DNA of 64,000 bases from NCBI RefSeq assembly GCF_000209165.1, contig NC_009042.1, positions 1,116,001 through 1,180,000 on the forward strand. Direction: 5' to 3'. The number at the start of each line of letters is the position of its first letter. Within the stretch, counting starts at the first letter, position 1. Positions 56,601-64,000 of this stretch are shown piece by piece. The stretch is from Scheffersomyces stipitis CBS 6054. Taxonomy: Eukaryota; Ascomycota; Pichiomycetes; Serinales; Debaryomycetaceae. The notes under the pieces were generated by a model. It had not been told where the DNA came from. It saw nothing but the letters and a program-made list of their open reading frames with translations, and did no database searches. Made by a program: the position numbers and the translations under genes.

Positions 56601-59600
56601 ATGGTAGAATCCATTCACAATATTCCCACTTTGATAAATCAGTTTATCGCGACGGTGGATACAGATCTGGAGGTTTCGTCGACTTATTCAGAGCAATTGG
56701 CAGAGTTAATAGTAGAAGGAGAACTTACTCTTTTACAGTTTATCCAGAAGTTGGGCCCATCGTTAACTTCTGATACAGATGCCATTCGTTCCAGATCTGT
56801 TAACTGTCTTTCGTCCACTTTGGGTCTGTTAAATGGCTCCAGCAAACTCACCAAACAGGATGTCAATGTCATTGTAGATTTTCTCTTGTCCAAGTTAGAT
56901 GACAAGGCATGTTTGCAGTATCTGTTAGCAGCGCTCTCTACGTTAGTCAAGTTCCGCAACTTTGTTCCCAGTTTGAATGACAACTTGAAGCGGTTGCTTA
57001 ATGCTGTTATCTCGGAATATGACCCAAAGAAGAACTTGGCCAGAACTAGATACGAATCGTTCAATATTTTGTCGAATACTCTTTCAGCCCATAAAGACTA
57101 CTTGATTACTCATCAGGATTTGGGTGATTTGTTTGTCAAGAACTTCATTCATGTAGCTTCGGGTGAAAAGGATCCACGGAACTTGTTGGTGTCGTTTGAG
57201 TTGAACACAGCAATCAACCAGATATTTACATTTGATGAAACGAACGAACTTCACAAAGAATTCCTTACAGATTTGTTTGATGTAGCCTTCTGTTACTTCC
57301 CCATCTCGTTCACTCCGCCTGCGAATGACCCTTACAAGATCACAGCTCATCAGTTGAAGGAGAAGTTGAGAGCTACCATAAGCTCGCAAACTCTCTTTGC
57401 TAAGGATTCCTTTTCAAATTTGATTGAAAAGTTGACTTCAACCAACCCTGTTATTAGGAACGATGTCTTAAAAACATTACTTCAATGTGTAGAAAATTAT
57501 TCACGTGAAACAGTAGAAGAGTACTGGTTAACTCTTTGGAACGCATTGAAGTTTGAAATTTTGCACAATGATGTATCCATTTTCAAATCTCATTTGAATG
57601 AAATTATTCCCTCAGAGTACGAATCCAATATCGATGATAATGATGATAACAAAACTTTGATCTTGACTTTGGTCATCATCTCGGAATTATTCCAAAAACT
57701 CGAAGAAAGTTCCAGCACCATCCAAGAAACTATCATTGGAGATTTGAAAGAAAATTTAGTTAGTATCAAAGACAAATCGAAGCAGTCGATTATAATATTG
57801 GCAGCAATTGCATCTCAGTCGATACATTCTTTCAATAAAGTGGTTGAATTTGTTTTTTCTTACGGGAACTGGGGTAAGTATGTCAATGTGGAAAACCCTT
57901 CAACCGAAGCTGAGGCTATAGAAATCGATACCAACGAAGATTTGGTATTGAACATAGCCAAGCAACGTGATTTGGTTGACAATCTTGGCTTTATTTTCAC
58001 TTCTTATTTTCAATTATTTGAAAAATTGGATAAGAATGAAGTCAATGTGTTTGCAGAGAACAACAAGTTGGTTGACTTCAAAGACCATTTGTTGATATTC
58101 TTGGGTCAACTATTGACCAACTCTTCAAGCATGGAGAAAACCTTGAAATGTAAAGTTATTCAGCAGTTGACCAAATTGGTTACTCTACCTCTATTCTTGA
58201 ACCAGAACGAAAATGAATTAATTTTCAGCTACTTTAGGGATGTTATCATCGGAGTGATTTCAAGTAATACTTTGAATTGGGAAAAGGATATTGTTTTGAA
58301 GGAAGCTATTTCTGGTTCCATTTACGCGATTGATAATGACAAAAAGATTGACTTAGCTATTCGATTGATCATCACCAATTTGCTCGACTTACTTGAAAAC
58401 ACAACTGATTCGGTCACGTTCAACAAAATCCTCGACATAATTGGAGACTTGTGTATTAATTATAGAATTTTAGAAATGTTGTCGGTAAGGTTGTTGAACA
58501 GGTTGATCGCTATCAGCCAATCAGATAAAGATATTGAGATTAAAGTCAACTTGTTCCAAAATATAGTGGAATCTTTAACCAAGTGGTTTACAAAAGTTCA
58601 GACTTCAAAGCAATTTTTGACCAATTCATGGTATCATAATTTCCTTCCCAAGTTCTTCGAGAGTGTGTTCAGGTTATTGACATTACATCCGGATTATGTT
58701 CTTGTTGAGTTATGCGGTGACTTGGTAGGTTTGATTGTGAAATTCATTGACCAATCTAAACATCAAGAAATACTCGATGATTTCGTTGAAGCGTTTTTCA
58801 CTAGCGCATCGTCCAAAATTATTGGATTCGAAAGAAATGCTTTGGATGAGGCTGTTCCTGCAATAGGGATTTTCAATAAAGCTATTGCCAATGTTGACAA
58901 AGCAGTCAAGATTAAGACATTTTCGCCTGCAGAATATTTATCTAAGGTGTGTGATGTCATCTACACTGTGGAGGACGATCAGTTCTTGAGAATACAATAT
59001 TTGCAAACGTTGGCTATTTTAGTCAACAAGTTCGCTGAAGATGAGTCTGCTATTGAAGGCAAGATGGGAGAGTTTATTGGCCACTTTACCCAATTGACAC
59101 TGAATTCCAAGCTTTCCCAGAAAGATTACATCACTTTCGAAATTCTTATTTGGTACATAAAAGCCTTGGTACTCAAGGTCCACAAGTTGGGATTTGAATA
59201 TGTCAATAATTTGGTACAATTGCTATCGACTTCTTCAAACTTGGAAACCAAAGAATTAGTAGGTAGATCGTTAATGATTTTGTTCACTGATTTAAAGGTA
59301 TTCACAAATCAGACTCCAGGTATTAAAAAGGTTATTTCGAAGGTTACCAATTTGAATGTGAAGTTACTTTACAAGCAACGTATATTTGAAGTCATATTGC
59401 CAGCGCTTGTTGATAACCACAAGAACTCTGAGAACTCGGAAATATACTTGAACTCCTTGTCGTTGATCTTGAAAAACTTGTCACGTTCTATCTTGGTAAG
59501 CCACTTGAAAGAGATTCTTCCTTTAGTGTTGACAAGCTTGACGTTGCCTAAGTCCAGACTTAATCTGACTATATTGAGATCTTCGTTGAATACCTTGTTC

Positions 59601-59891
59601 ATCATCATTGAGGAGGATCAATCTATAGTGGAAGGCTCTCTTGCCAAATTGATACCAATATTGTTAACCTTGGCAACAGGGAAGATTTTTTACAGGAAGA
59701 AATTGATCAATACCGAGGAGATAAGAATTTTGGCATTGCAGAATCTCATTATTATCTTCGAGAAGTACAGAGACTTGGCCAGGTTCAAAAAGCAAACGCT
59801 TTCTAGCTTGGTGCCAGGGTTAGACGATAAGAGAAGAAACGTACGTAAGTTGAGTTGCGACTTACGGCAAATCTTGTACACACTAGACTAA
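56601..59891 (+). CDS. MET18: Met18/MMS19, cytosolic iron-sulfur assembly targeting subunit
   Basis: A 1096-aa HEAT-repeat protein of the CIA targeting complex, which delivers 4Fe-4S clusters to cytosolic and nuclear enzymes such as DNA polymerases, Rad3/XPD and Pri2. The N-terminal MMS19 domain (about 40-280) shows LAELIVEGELTLLQFIQKLGPSLTSDTDAIRSRSVNCLSS and KNLARTRYESFNILSNTL. The C-terminal domain ends with YRDLARFKKQTLSSLVPGLDDKRRNVRKLSCDLRQ, the most conserved block of the family. Length is close to S. cerevisiae Met18 (1032 aa). The start is ATG 56601; there is no earlier ATG in frame. The gene is convergent with RRT14, 123 nt between stop codons. Confidence 0.94.
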   Translation: MVESIHNIPTLINQFIATVDTDLEVSSTYSEQLAELIVEGELTLLQFIQKLGPSLTSDTDAIRSRSVNCLSSTLGLLNGSSKLTKQDVNVIVDFLLSKLDDKACLQYLLAALSTLVKFRNFVPSLNDNLKRLLNAVISEYDPKKNLARTRYESFNILSNTLSAHKDYLITHQDLGDLFVKNFIHVASGEKDPRNLLVSFELNTAINQIFTFDETNELHKEFLTDLFDVAFCYFPISFTPPANDPYKITAHQLKEKLRATISSQTLFAKDSFSNLIEKLTSTNPVIRNDVLKTLLQCVENYSRETVEEYWLTLWNALKFEILHNDVSIFKSHLNEIIPSEYESNIDDNDDNKTLILTLVIISELFQKLEESSSTIQETIIGDLKENLVSIKDKSKQSIIILAAIASQSIHSFNKVVEFVFSYGNWGKYVNVENPSTEAEAIEIDTNEDLVLNIAKQRDLVDNLGFIFTSYFQLFEKLDKNEVNVFAENNKLVDFKDHLLIFLGQLLTNSSSMEKTLKCKVIQQLTKLVTLPLFLNQNENELIFSYFRDVIIGVISSNTLNWEKDIVLKEAISGSIYAIDNDKKIDLAIRLIITNLLDLLENTTDSVTFNKILDIIGDLCINYRILEMLSVRLLNRLIAISQSDKDIEIKVNLFQNIVESLTKWFTKVQTSKQFLTNSWYHNFLPKFFESVFRLLTLHPDYVLVELCGDLVGLIVKFIDQSKHQEILDDFVEAFFTSASSKIIGFERNALDEAVPAIGIFNKAIANVDKAVKIKTFSPAEYLSKVCDVIYTVEDDQFLRIQYLQTLAILVNKFAEDESAIEGKMGEFIGHFTQLTLNSKLSQKDYITFEILIWYIKALVLKVHKLGFEYVNNLVQLLSTSSNLETKELVGRSLMILFTDLKVFTNQTPGIKKVISKVTNLNVKLLYKQRIFEVILPALVDNHKNSENSEIYLNSLSLILKNLSRSILVSHLKEILPLVLTSLTLPKSRLNLTILRSSLNTLFIIIEEDQSIVEGSLAKLIPILLTLATGKIFYRKKLINTEEIRILALQNLIIIFEKYRDLARFKKQTLSSLVPGLDDKRRNVRKLSCDLRQILYTLD

Positions 59892-60014
59892 TGCTATTAT
59901 TAAACCCTGTATTTAAATAAAGTTATAGATTAATATACAAATCGTTATATATGATGGAGTGATGATGATTAAATGATTATGACATTTGTATGATCTATGC
60001 CTATGCAAATGAGA

Positions 60015-60587
60015 TTACTCAGAATCGGATTCATTGTAGTCTATTGGTGCCAAACCTGGAGTCAAGCCAGGAACAGAAATGAATCCCCTCTTGACCTTGT
60101 TATCAAAGTCATCGAATTTGCTATTCTTTGCTGAAGTCAACTTTCTCTTCCTAAGTCTCTTATTTTCTTTCTTTCCAATCTTGTCAATCAAGCTGGCTCG
60201 CACATCGGATAACTCTTCTTCTATTTGCATGTTGTCTATGTGGGATAAGTTCTTGATCTGAGATGCATTCCGCTTCACCAACTTCTTCAAGTATTTCTGT
60301 TCTTCTACTGTGTGCTCTTCGCGACTCTTGATGATGTTATATTTAACAAACTTCTTGAACTTGGTATTCAGATCATTTATCTTTTTGATCTTAGCATTTG
60401 TCTTCTTCTTTACTTTCTTCAAAGGAACAGACAGTTGCTTCAACTGGTTGGAAAGAAGCTGTGTGGATGACAACTTTTCCTGTTTGTCTTCATCATTGCC
60501 TATAGTGTGATTAGGCAAGATATTGGCAAATAGCTTGCTGACTGTAGTCTGTGCCTGATGCTTGGATGCTGTAGACTTGAACGACAT
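60015..60587 (-). CDS. RRT14: Rrt14-like ribosome-biogenesis protein
   Basis: A 190-aa very basic protein, with Lys-rich segments such as KKVKKKTNAKIKKIN and KKENKRLRKRKL that can serve as nucleolar signals. HTVEEQKYLKKLVKRNASQI at about 100-118 and the following acidic EEELSDVRASLI match the pattern of yeast Rrt14 (regulator of rDNA transcription). The C-terminus KRGFISVPGLTPGLAPIDYNESDSE is well conserved in this clade by appearance. The first in-frame ATG is at 60587 (MSFKSTASKHQAQ). PAC (GATGAG) and RRPE-like (TGAAAAATT) elements upstream support a role in ribosome biogenesis. The assignment rests on recall of the family pattern, so is moderately sure. Confidence 0.75.
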   Translation of the reverse strand: MSFKSTASKHQAQTTVSKLFANILPNHTIGNDEDKQEKLSSTQLLSNQLKQLSVPLKKVKKKTNAKIKKINDLNTKFKKFVKYNIIKSREEHTVEEQKYLKKLVKRNASQIKNLSHIDNMQIEEELSDVRASLIDKIGKKENKRLRKRKLTSAKNSKFDDFDNKVKRGFISVPGLTPGLAPIDYNESDSE

Positions 60588-60720
60588 TTTCGATCGAAAT
60601 CCAGCAATTCTATCTGTCGTTTCTGAATACTTGCAGTTCAAATACAGACTTTAACTAATTCTAAGGCTGCTTTTCACGATTTCTTCATATCGCTAACTCT
60701 TTAGGGTTTGAGATGCTGTC

Positions 60721-60763
60721 TGAAAAATTCTGGTCGTGCGCAGTAGCAAATCTTTAAGATGAG
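60721..60763 (-). promoter_or_regulatory. RRT14: RRPE-like and PAC elements upstream of RRT14
   Basis: TGAAAAATT at 60721..60729 and GATGAG at 60758..60763, about 135-175 nt upstream of the RRT14 ATG. This pair is the hallmark of ribosome-biogenesis promoters in yeasts. Confidence 0.5.
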
Positions 60764-61672
60764 AACGAAGAAAGCTGATAGAATATGGAAATAGATCAAA
60801 AACGAAGAGCTTGAGAGCAGAATGGTCGAGCTTACAGTGTCTGGTGGCCTTCGCCCATTGTCTCACCGTTCCATTGCAAGTCTCCTCCAATCTCATTGAA
60901 ACTGTGCATCTCACCGCCGTCTACAGCTCTGATCTGGAGAATATGTCACGTGATCATAAAAGCAAGTGGCATTTGGTTCCAATATTGTCTTACACTGATG
61001 GCTTTGCCCCAGCGGTACTATCCGACAGCAAAGTAGTTGTCTAATTCAAGGCACCAGGATGGCATCTTGTTGTAAGGAACAGCCAGTGGGCTGATGAAAC
61101 GCTCACGTGAAGCTTGGCTCGATGCAGGGGAACATCATCACAGGAAGATGAAGTCCGGCATGATTCGGCACTGGGCTCCGTCACTTGCAGATTCAGCAGA
61201 GGATAGCAGAGGCTTCCAGAAAAAAGATGGGGTTGAGAGGAATGAGGGGGGTACCCCACTACAGCCTAGAGAATAGAAAGATTGAGCTGATTGTGGAGGA
61301 CTTTGGCAAAAATGGCTCGAGAATCATTGTAAGATGGTTAAAGGCAATTGGTTGGTTAATTGGTGCTTTTGGTGCTAAATGAGCTTTGTTACAGATACGG
61401 AATTTATGAAGAGCATTTTGGCGTAAACTTGCCAGTAGAAGACAAATGAATAGTGCGACAGGCAATTGATATTCACAAAATAGCATTGGCAGATTTCATC
61501 GGTTTGTGGCAGATGTGACTGTGAAATTTTTCAATCCCTATCTAACCAAGCTGGATCACGGGTGAGAAAGTCAGTGACATTTATGGGGAATTGGTGGTAC
61601 AGCCGATGGAGGGAGCCGACACCGTTTTCGTATCAAGGGTGAAAAATAGGACCACTGTCGACTAGCACAAAT

Positions 61673-61678
61673 CCGAGG
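61673..61678. promoter_or_regulatory. CCGAGG (CCTCGG) fatty-acid-response site, distal
   Basis: Reverse complement of CCTCGG, the core bound by FarA/FarB/Ctf1-type Zn-cluster regulators of fatty-acid catabolism. About 470 nt upstream of the SCP2-protein ATG. Confidence 0.45.
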
Positions 61679-61819
61679 CCCTTCGAAGCTGACACTGACA
61701 GTCCGACCAGAAACGGCCAGTAATTGTTCAATGAAATTCCCCACCTAGTCCGTATGATAGTGAAGTAGTTCTGTATAGATAATGAGGTCGGGCATGCAGA
61801 TGGATGATTTTCCAATTAA

Positions 61820-61825
61820 CCGAGG
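61820..61825. promoter_or_regulatory. CCGAGG (CCTCGG) fatty-acid-response site, proximal
   Basis: Second CCGAGG, about 320 nt upstream of the same ATG, in the same orientation as the distal copy and with the same following CC (CCGAGGCC). Confidence 0.5.
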
Positions 61826-62040
61826 CCGATTGTAGGAAGAACTGGCATTTTTGAGTAATATTGCCCAAACAAGTAAGCGTGCTCATTTTACTTTAGTAAC
61901 AATCAAAGGATCCACGATGAAATATTCACATGTACGTTGGACAAGAAGGTATAATGGAAATACAAAATTTGGAGGTAGTGTAGGAGTGTGAATATTTCAG
62001 TTTTAGTCCGCCATGAGAAACTTCCCCATATTATCAAAAT

Positions 62041-62052
62041 TATATATATAAG
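62041..62052 (+). promoter_or_regulatory. TATA box of the SCP2-protein gene
   Basis: TATATATATAAG about 95 nt upstream of the ATG at 62148. A strong TATA is typical of highly inducible yeast genes. Confidence 0.6.
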
Positions 62053-62147
62053 GCTCTTTCCTCCTGGTGCATGAAAAATCCACTTCTTCTTTTCCAGTAT
62101 TAACCAGTATAGTTTTATACACCTACCTATAGTAATCAAAATAAGAA

Positions 62148-62531
62148 ATGTCTTTATCAGCTGACGGATTTAACGGTTCCCAATTATTCGAGTTGTTGGG
62201 TGCTGGCTTGGCCGACGAAACTCTTAAGAAGAAGGCCATTGCTGGCGTTAAGGCTGTCATTGTCATCACCTTGAAGAACAAGGAAGGTAAGGAAGTGTCG
62301 TGGCTCTTGGACTTGAAGGACGCCGGTACCGTCAAGAAGTTCGAAGGTGCTGCTCCAAAGGGTGACGTGCAATTGTTGTTGAAGGACGCTGACTTCGTCA
62401 AGTTGGCTGAAGGTAAGGCTAACGGTCAAAAGTTGTTCATGAACGGTAAGTTGAAGGTCAAGGGTAACATGATGAAGGCTACTGCCATCGAAGGTGTCTT
62501 CAAGACCTTGGACCCAAGACCAAAGTTGTAA
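62148..62531 (+). CDS. POX18: SCP2-family lipid-binding protein, oleate-induced peroxisomal type (POX18-like)
   Basis: A 127-aa single SCP2 sterol/lipid-carrier domain. The pattern [26 protein letters not shown] (about 35-60), then [41 protein letters not shown] (about 76-118), is diagnostic of SCP2 proteins. It matches the small oleate-induced peroxisomal protein of Candida yeasts. It ends DPRPKL; the final PKL is a non-canonical PTS1-like tripeptide. Codon use is strongly biased (TTG, AAG, GGT, GCT), so high expression is likely when induced. The promoter has two CCGAGG sites and a TATA box. The role is lipid or acyl-CoA binding in peroxisomes during fatty-acid use; the induction here is inferred. 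Confidence 0.9.
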   Translation: MSLSADGFNGSQLFELLGAGLADETLKKKAIAGVKAVIVITLKNKEGKEVSWLLDLKDAGTVKKFEGAAPKGDVQLLLKDADFVKLAEGKANGQKLFMNGKLKVKGNMMKATAIEGVFKTLDPRPKL

Positions 62532-63134
62532 GCATGCTAGTCATCCCCTTATTTATATGACGACGGTACCGAGCTAGACTGGTTGCGCTGAAGCTGTTTG
62601 ATCACATGCATTCTGCGATTATCTTATCTTGGGGATCGTTGCTATTATTTTCCTCTTTATTCTATATAAATGAATGTTTATGTCTGACTGAATGAGTATG
62701 AAAAGTATGGCATGACTGCGATATTGTAGGTAGCTAAGCTACAATTGTAGTGGAGTTTTGATCAATTCCATGTTCGTAAAGTGGGCCCAAAAATTGAATT
62801 TTTTCATAGGCGAATATTTACATATTTTTGTGGCCCTTGAATTTATTTCCAATCGAGTCTATGTGCTTTTTGTATTGTAAAGCTGTTTGTATTCATCTAC
62901 ACAAAATGCTTATATTTGATTGATACACCTTTATGAGCTCTGGTTTCGGGCTGTTCTTACTGATAACTGATCTGTGGGGTTGAAAATACCTTGTAAGTCA
63001 CGCGCGTGATCATGTGATTTTCTTCAAAACACGATATCCAGTAAGTGATTTTTCAATTTATACAAATCAATTTCACCCTACGAAACAGGCATTCCTGGCG
63101 TTTTTCAATCTAAAAGCCTCTATACCATCTAACT
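62532..63134. other. intergenic: SCP2 gene 3' region / COG7-like gene promoter
   Basis: 603 nt, AT-rich, no gene. A 12-bp palindrome TCACGCGCGTGA lies at 62998..63009, about 125 nt upstream of the COG7-like ATG and immediately followed by TCATGTGA. Confidence 0.45.
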
Positions 63135-63920
63135 ATGTCCGTTGATCGGTCCATTGCCGGAACGCCAGTGCCGGTCGTCTCAGAAGACTCAGTTTCCATG
63201 TTCATGGATCCAGACTTCAATCCTTCCAACTACATAGACAAACTCTTTCAGACCATAACATCCAGCTCTGTGCCGTCAGCAGCATACTCAAAAGCTTCGT
63301 TGGGTAAACTTTCCTATGACATCTCGCAATTGGTGACTCATCTCGACTACTACACAAGTGAATTGTCCAATAACAACTTGCGACAGACGCTTCAGACACT
63401 CAACAACTCCAATTTGGTCATTCTCCAAGGAAATAAAGATGATAGTAGCGAGCCAAATCTCACTCGTTTGCAGTACTATGTGAATGTGTTGAATAACAGC
63501 ATTCTCACGTTGCTGGGAGAATTGAAATCCATCAACGAGGACATTTCTCAAAGTAAAGTAAATGATAGACTGATCAACAACGAGTCGATCAATGACTTGA
63601 TTCAGCTCAAAAAAGTAAAACAAAACCTCACACTGGTATTGCACCTCTACGAATTCTTGAGCGGCATACTCTCTAGCACCAGCGGGGAAACCAAAACAAG
63701 TTATACTGTTGAAGAGTTCCAGAATGTCCTCAACACATCATTTGATTCCATCAGAAACGAATTGGAAGCTGGAGAAAAAGCTAATAAACAGAAAATCTTG
63801 GCTCATATAGACCATCTCGTCGAACTCAGCGGTTTGTTTGTCAATTTGAAGAACTTCCAGAGCCCATTCAGGAAATACATAACTCGGTTGACGGTGTTGA
63901 AAGAAGAGAATTCAAAGTAG
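63135..63920 (+). CDS. COG7: COG complex subunit 7-like protein (Golgi tether)
   Basis: A 261-aa helical protein similar in layout to the short yeast Cog7 (279 aa), a lobe B subunit of the conserved oligomeric Golgi complex, which tethers retrograde vesicles. The N-terminal EDSVSMFMDPDFNPSNYIDKLFQ matches the yeast Cog7 start (an acidic residue, SMF, D, F, P and a hydrophobic helix). LSYDISQLVTHLDYYTSELSN and NLTRLQYYVNVLNNSILTLLGELKSI follow the Cog7 order. Coiled-coil helices run to ILAHIDHLVELSGLFVNLKNF near the end. The frame is complete (ATG 63135, TAG 63920) and ends 80 nt before the window edge. Small COG subunits diverge fast, so the assignment is probable rather than certain. Confidence 0.65.
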   Translation: MSVDRSIAGTPVPVVSEDSVSMFMDPDFNPSNYIDKLFQTITSSSVPSAAYSKASLGKLSYDISQLVTHLDYYTSELSNNNLRQTLQTLNNSNLVILQGNKDDSSEPNLTRLQYYVNVLNNSILTLLGELKSINEDISQSKVNDRLINNESINDLIQLKKVKQNLTLVLHLYEFLSGILSSTSGETKTSYTVEEFQNVLNTSFDSIRNELEAGEKANKQKILAHIDHLVELSGLFVNLKNFQSPFRKYITRLTVLKEENSK

Positions 63921-64000
63921 CTGCATCTATATAAATTTAGCATTTACCTGCTTCAATGAGATTTATGGCATATTTCTACATAATTGATTCCAGTATCGAC

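Larger units (their letters stand above)
60588..62147. other. divergent promoter region RRT14 / SCP2-protein gene
   Basis: 1.56 kb without a supported gene. On the RRT14 side are RRPE-like 60721..60729, PAC 60758..60763 and CACGTG 60947..60952. On the SCP2 side are CCGAGG at 61673..61678 and 61820..61825 and a TATA box at 62041..62052. Small frames near 60800-61280 have no homology. Confidence 0.5.

Overview
The window is nuclear DNA of an ascomycete yeast, almost certainly from the CUG-Ser (Candida/Scheffersomyces/Debaryomyces) clade. The best evidence lies inside the PP2A catalytic subunit. Its invariant R-G-N-H-E-S-R-Q signature is written with a CTG codon (9803..9801) at the Ser position, so CTG must be read as serine (translation table 12). 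A complex I subunit gene, a VMA1 gene carrying a VDE-type intein, few introns, compact mostly single-exon genes, and RP-gene promoter sites of the Cbf1/Tbf1 type all agree. Scheffersomyces stipitis or a close relative is my best guess, but the species cannot be proven from the sequence alone.

Layout. 1-10.3 kb: an unrecognised 449-aa protein (+), convergent with VMA1 (-, V-ATPase subunit A with a 449-aa intein and an ATG-only first exon behind a 519-nt intron). Then, all on the minus strand, an OHCU decarboxylase (urate breakdown), the 40-kDa complex I subunit and the PP2A catalytic subunit. 11.8-20.8 kb: a 995-aa Zn2Cys6 regulator with a 2.3-kb upstream region, an FGGY D-ribulokinase-like gene, and a TOS1-type cell-wall protein, all minus. 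20.8-32.1 kb: a gene-poor stretch holding one striking gene, a secreted 1515-aa protein built from 16 and a half nearly identical 79-residue repeats. 32.1-39.1 kb: PRP43, an ARF6/ARF3-type GTPase, RKI1 and RPS7. 39.4-46 kb: a divergent actin-patch pair (BZZ1 and APP1) and TMA46. 46.3-55.2 kb: the 2938-aa Furry-family scaffold TAO3/PAG1. 56.6-63.9 kb: MET18/MMS19, RRT14, a peroxisomal SCP2-type lipid-binding protein and a COG7-like Golgi tether subunit.

How the genes fit together. Most genes are housekeeping. Growth and ribosome functions (RPS7, PRP43, RRT14, TMA46) carry matching promoter motifs: CACGTG, CCCTAA, and PAC/RRPE. BZZ1 and APP1 face each other across one 1.18-kb intergenic region; one has SH3 domains and the other proline-rich SH3 ligands. 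The SCP2 gene has two CCGAGG (FarA/Ctf1-type) sites and a TATA box, as expected for a fatty-acid-induced peroxisomal gene. The least conventional loci are the intein with both LAGLIDADG aspartates intact, the ATG-only exon, the recombining repeat array at 25.9-29.8 kb, and a uORF whose stop overlaps the APP1 start. No tRNA, rRNA, CRISPR array or intact transposon was recognised. Amino-acid positions below count CTG codons normally; where CTG occurs the residue should be read as Ser.
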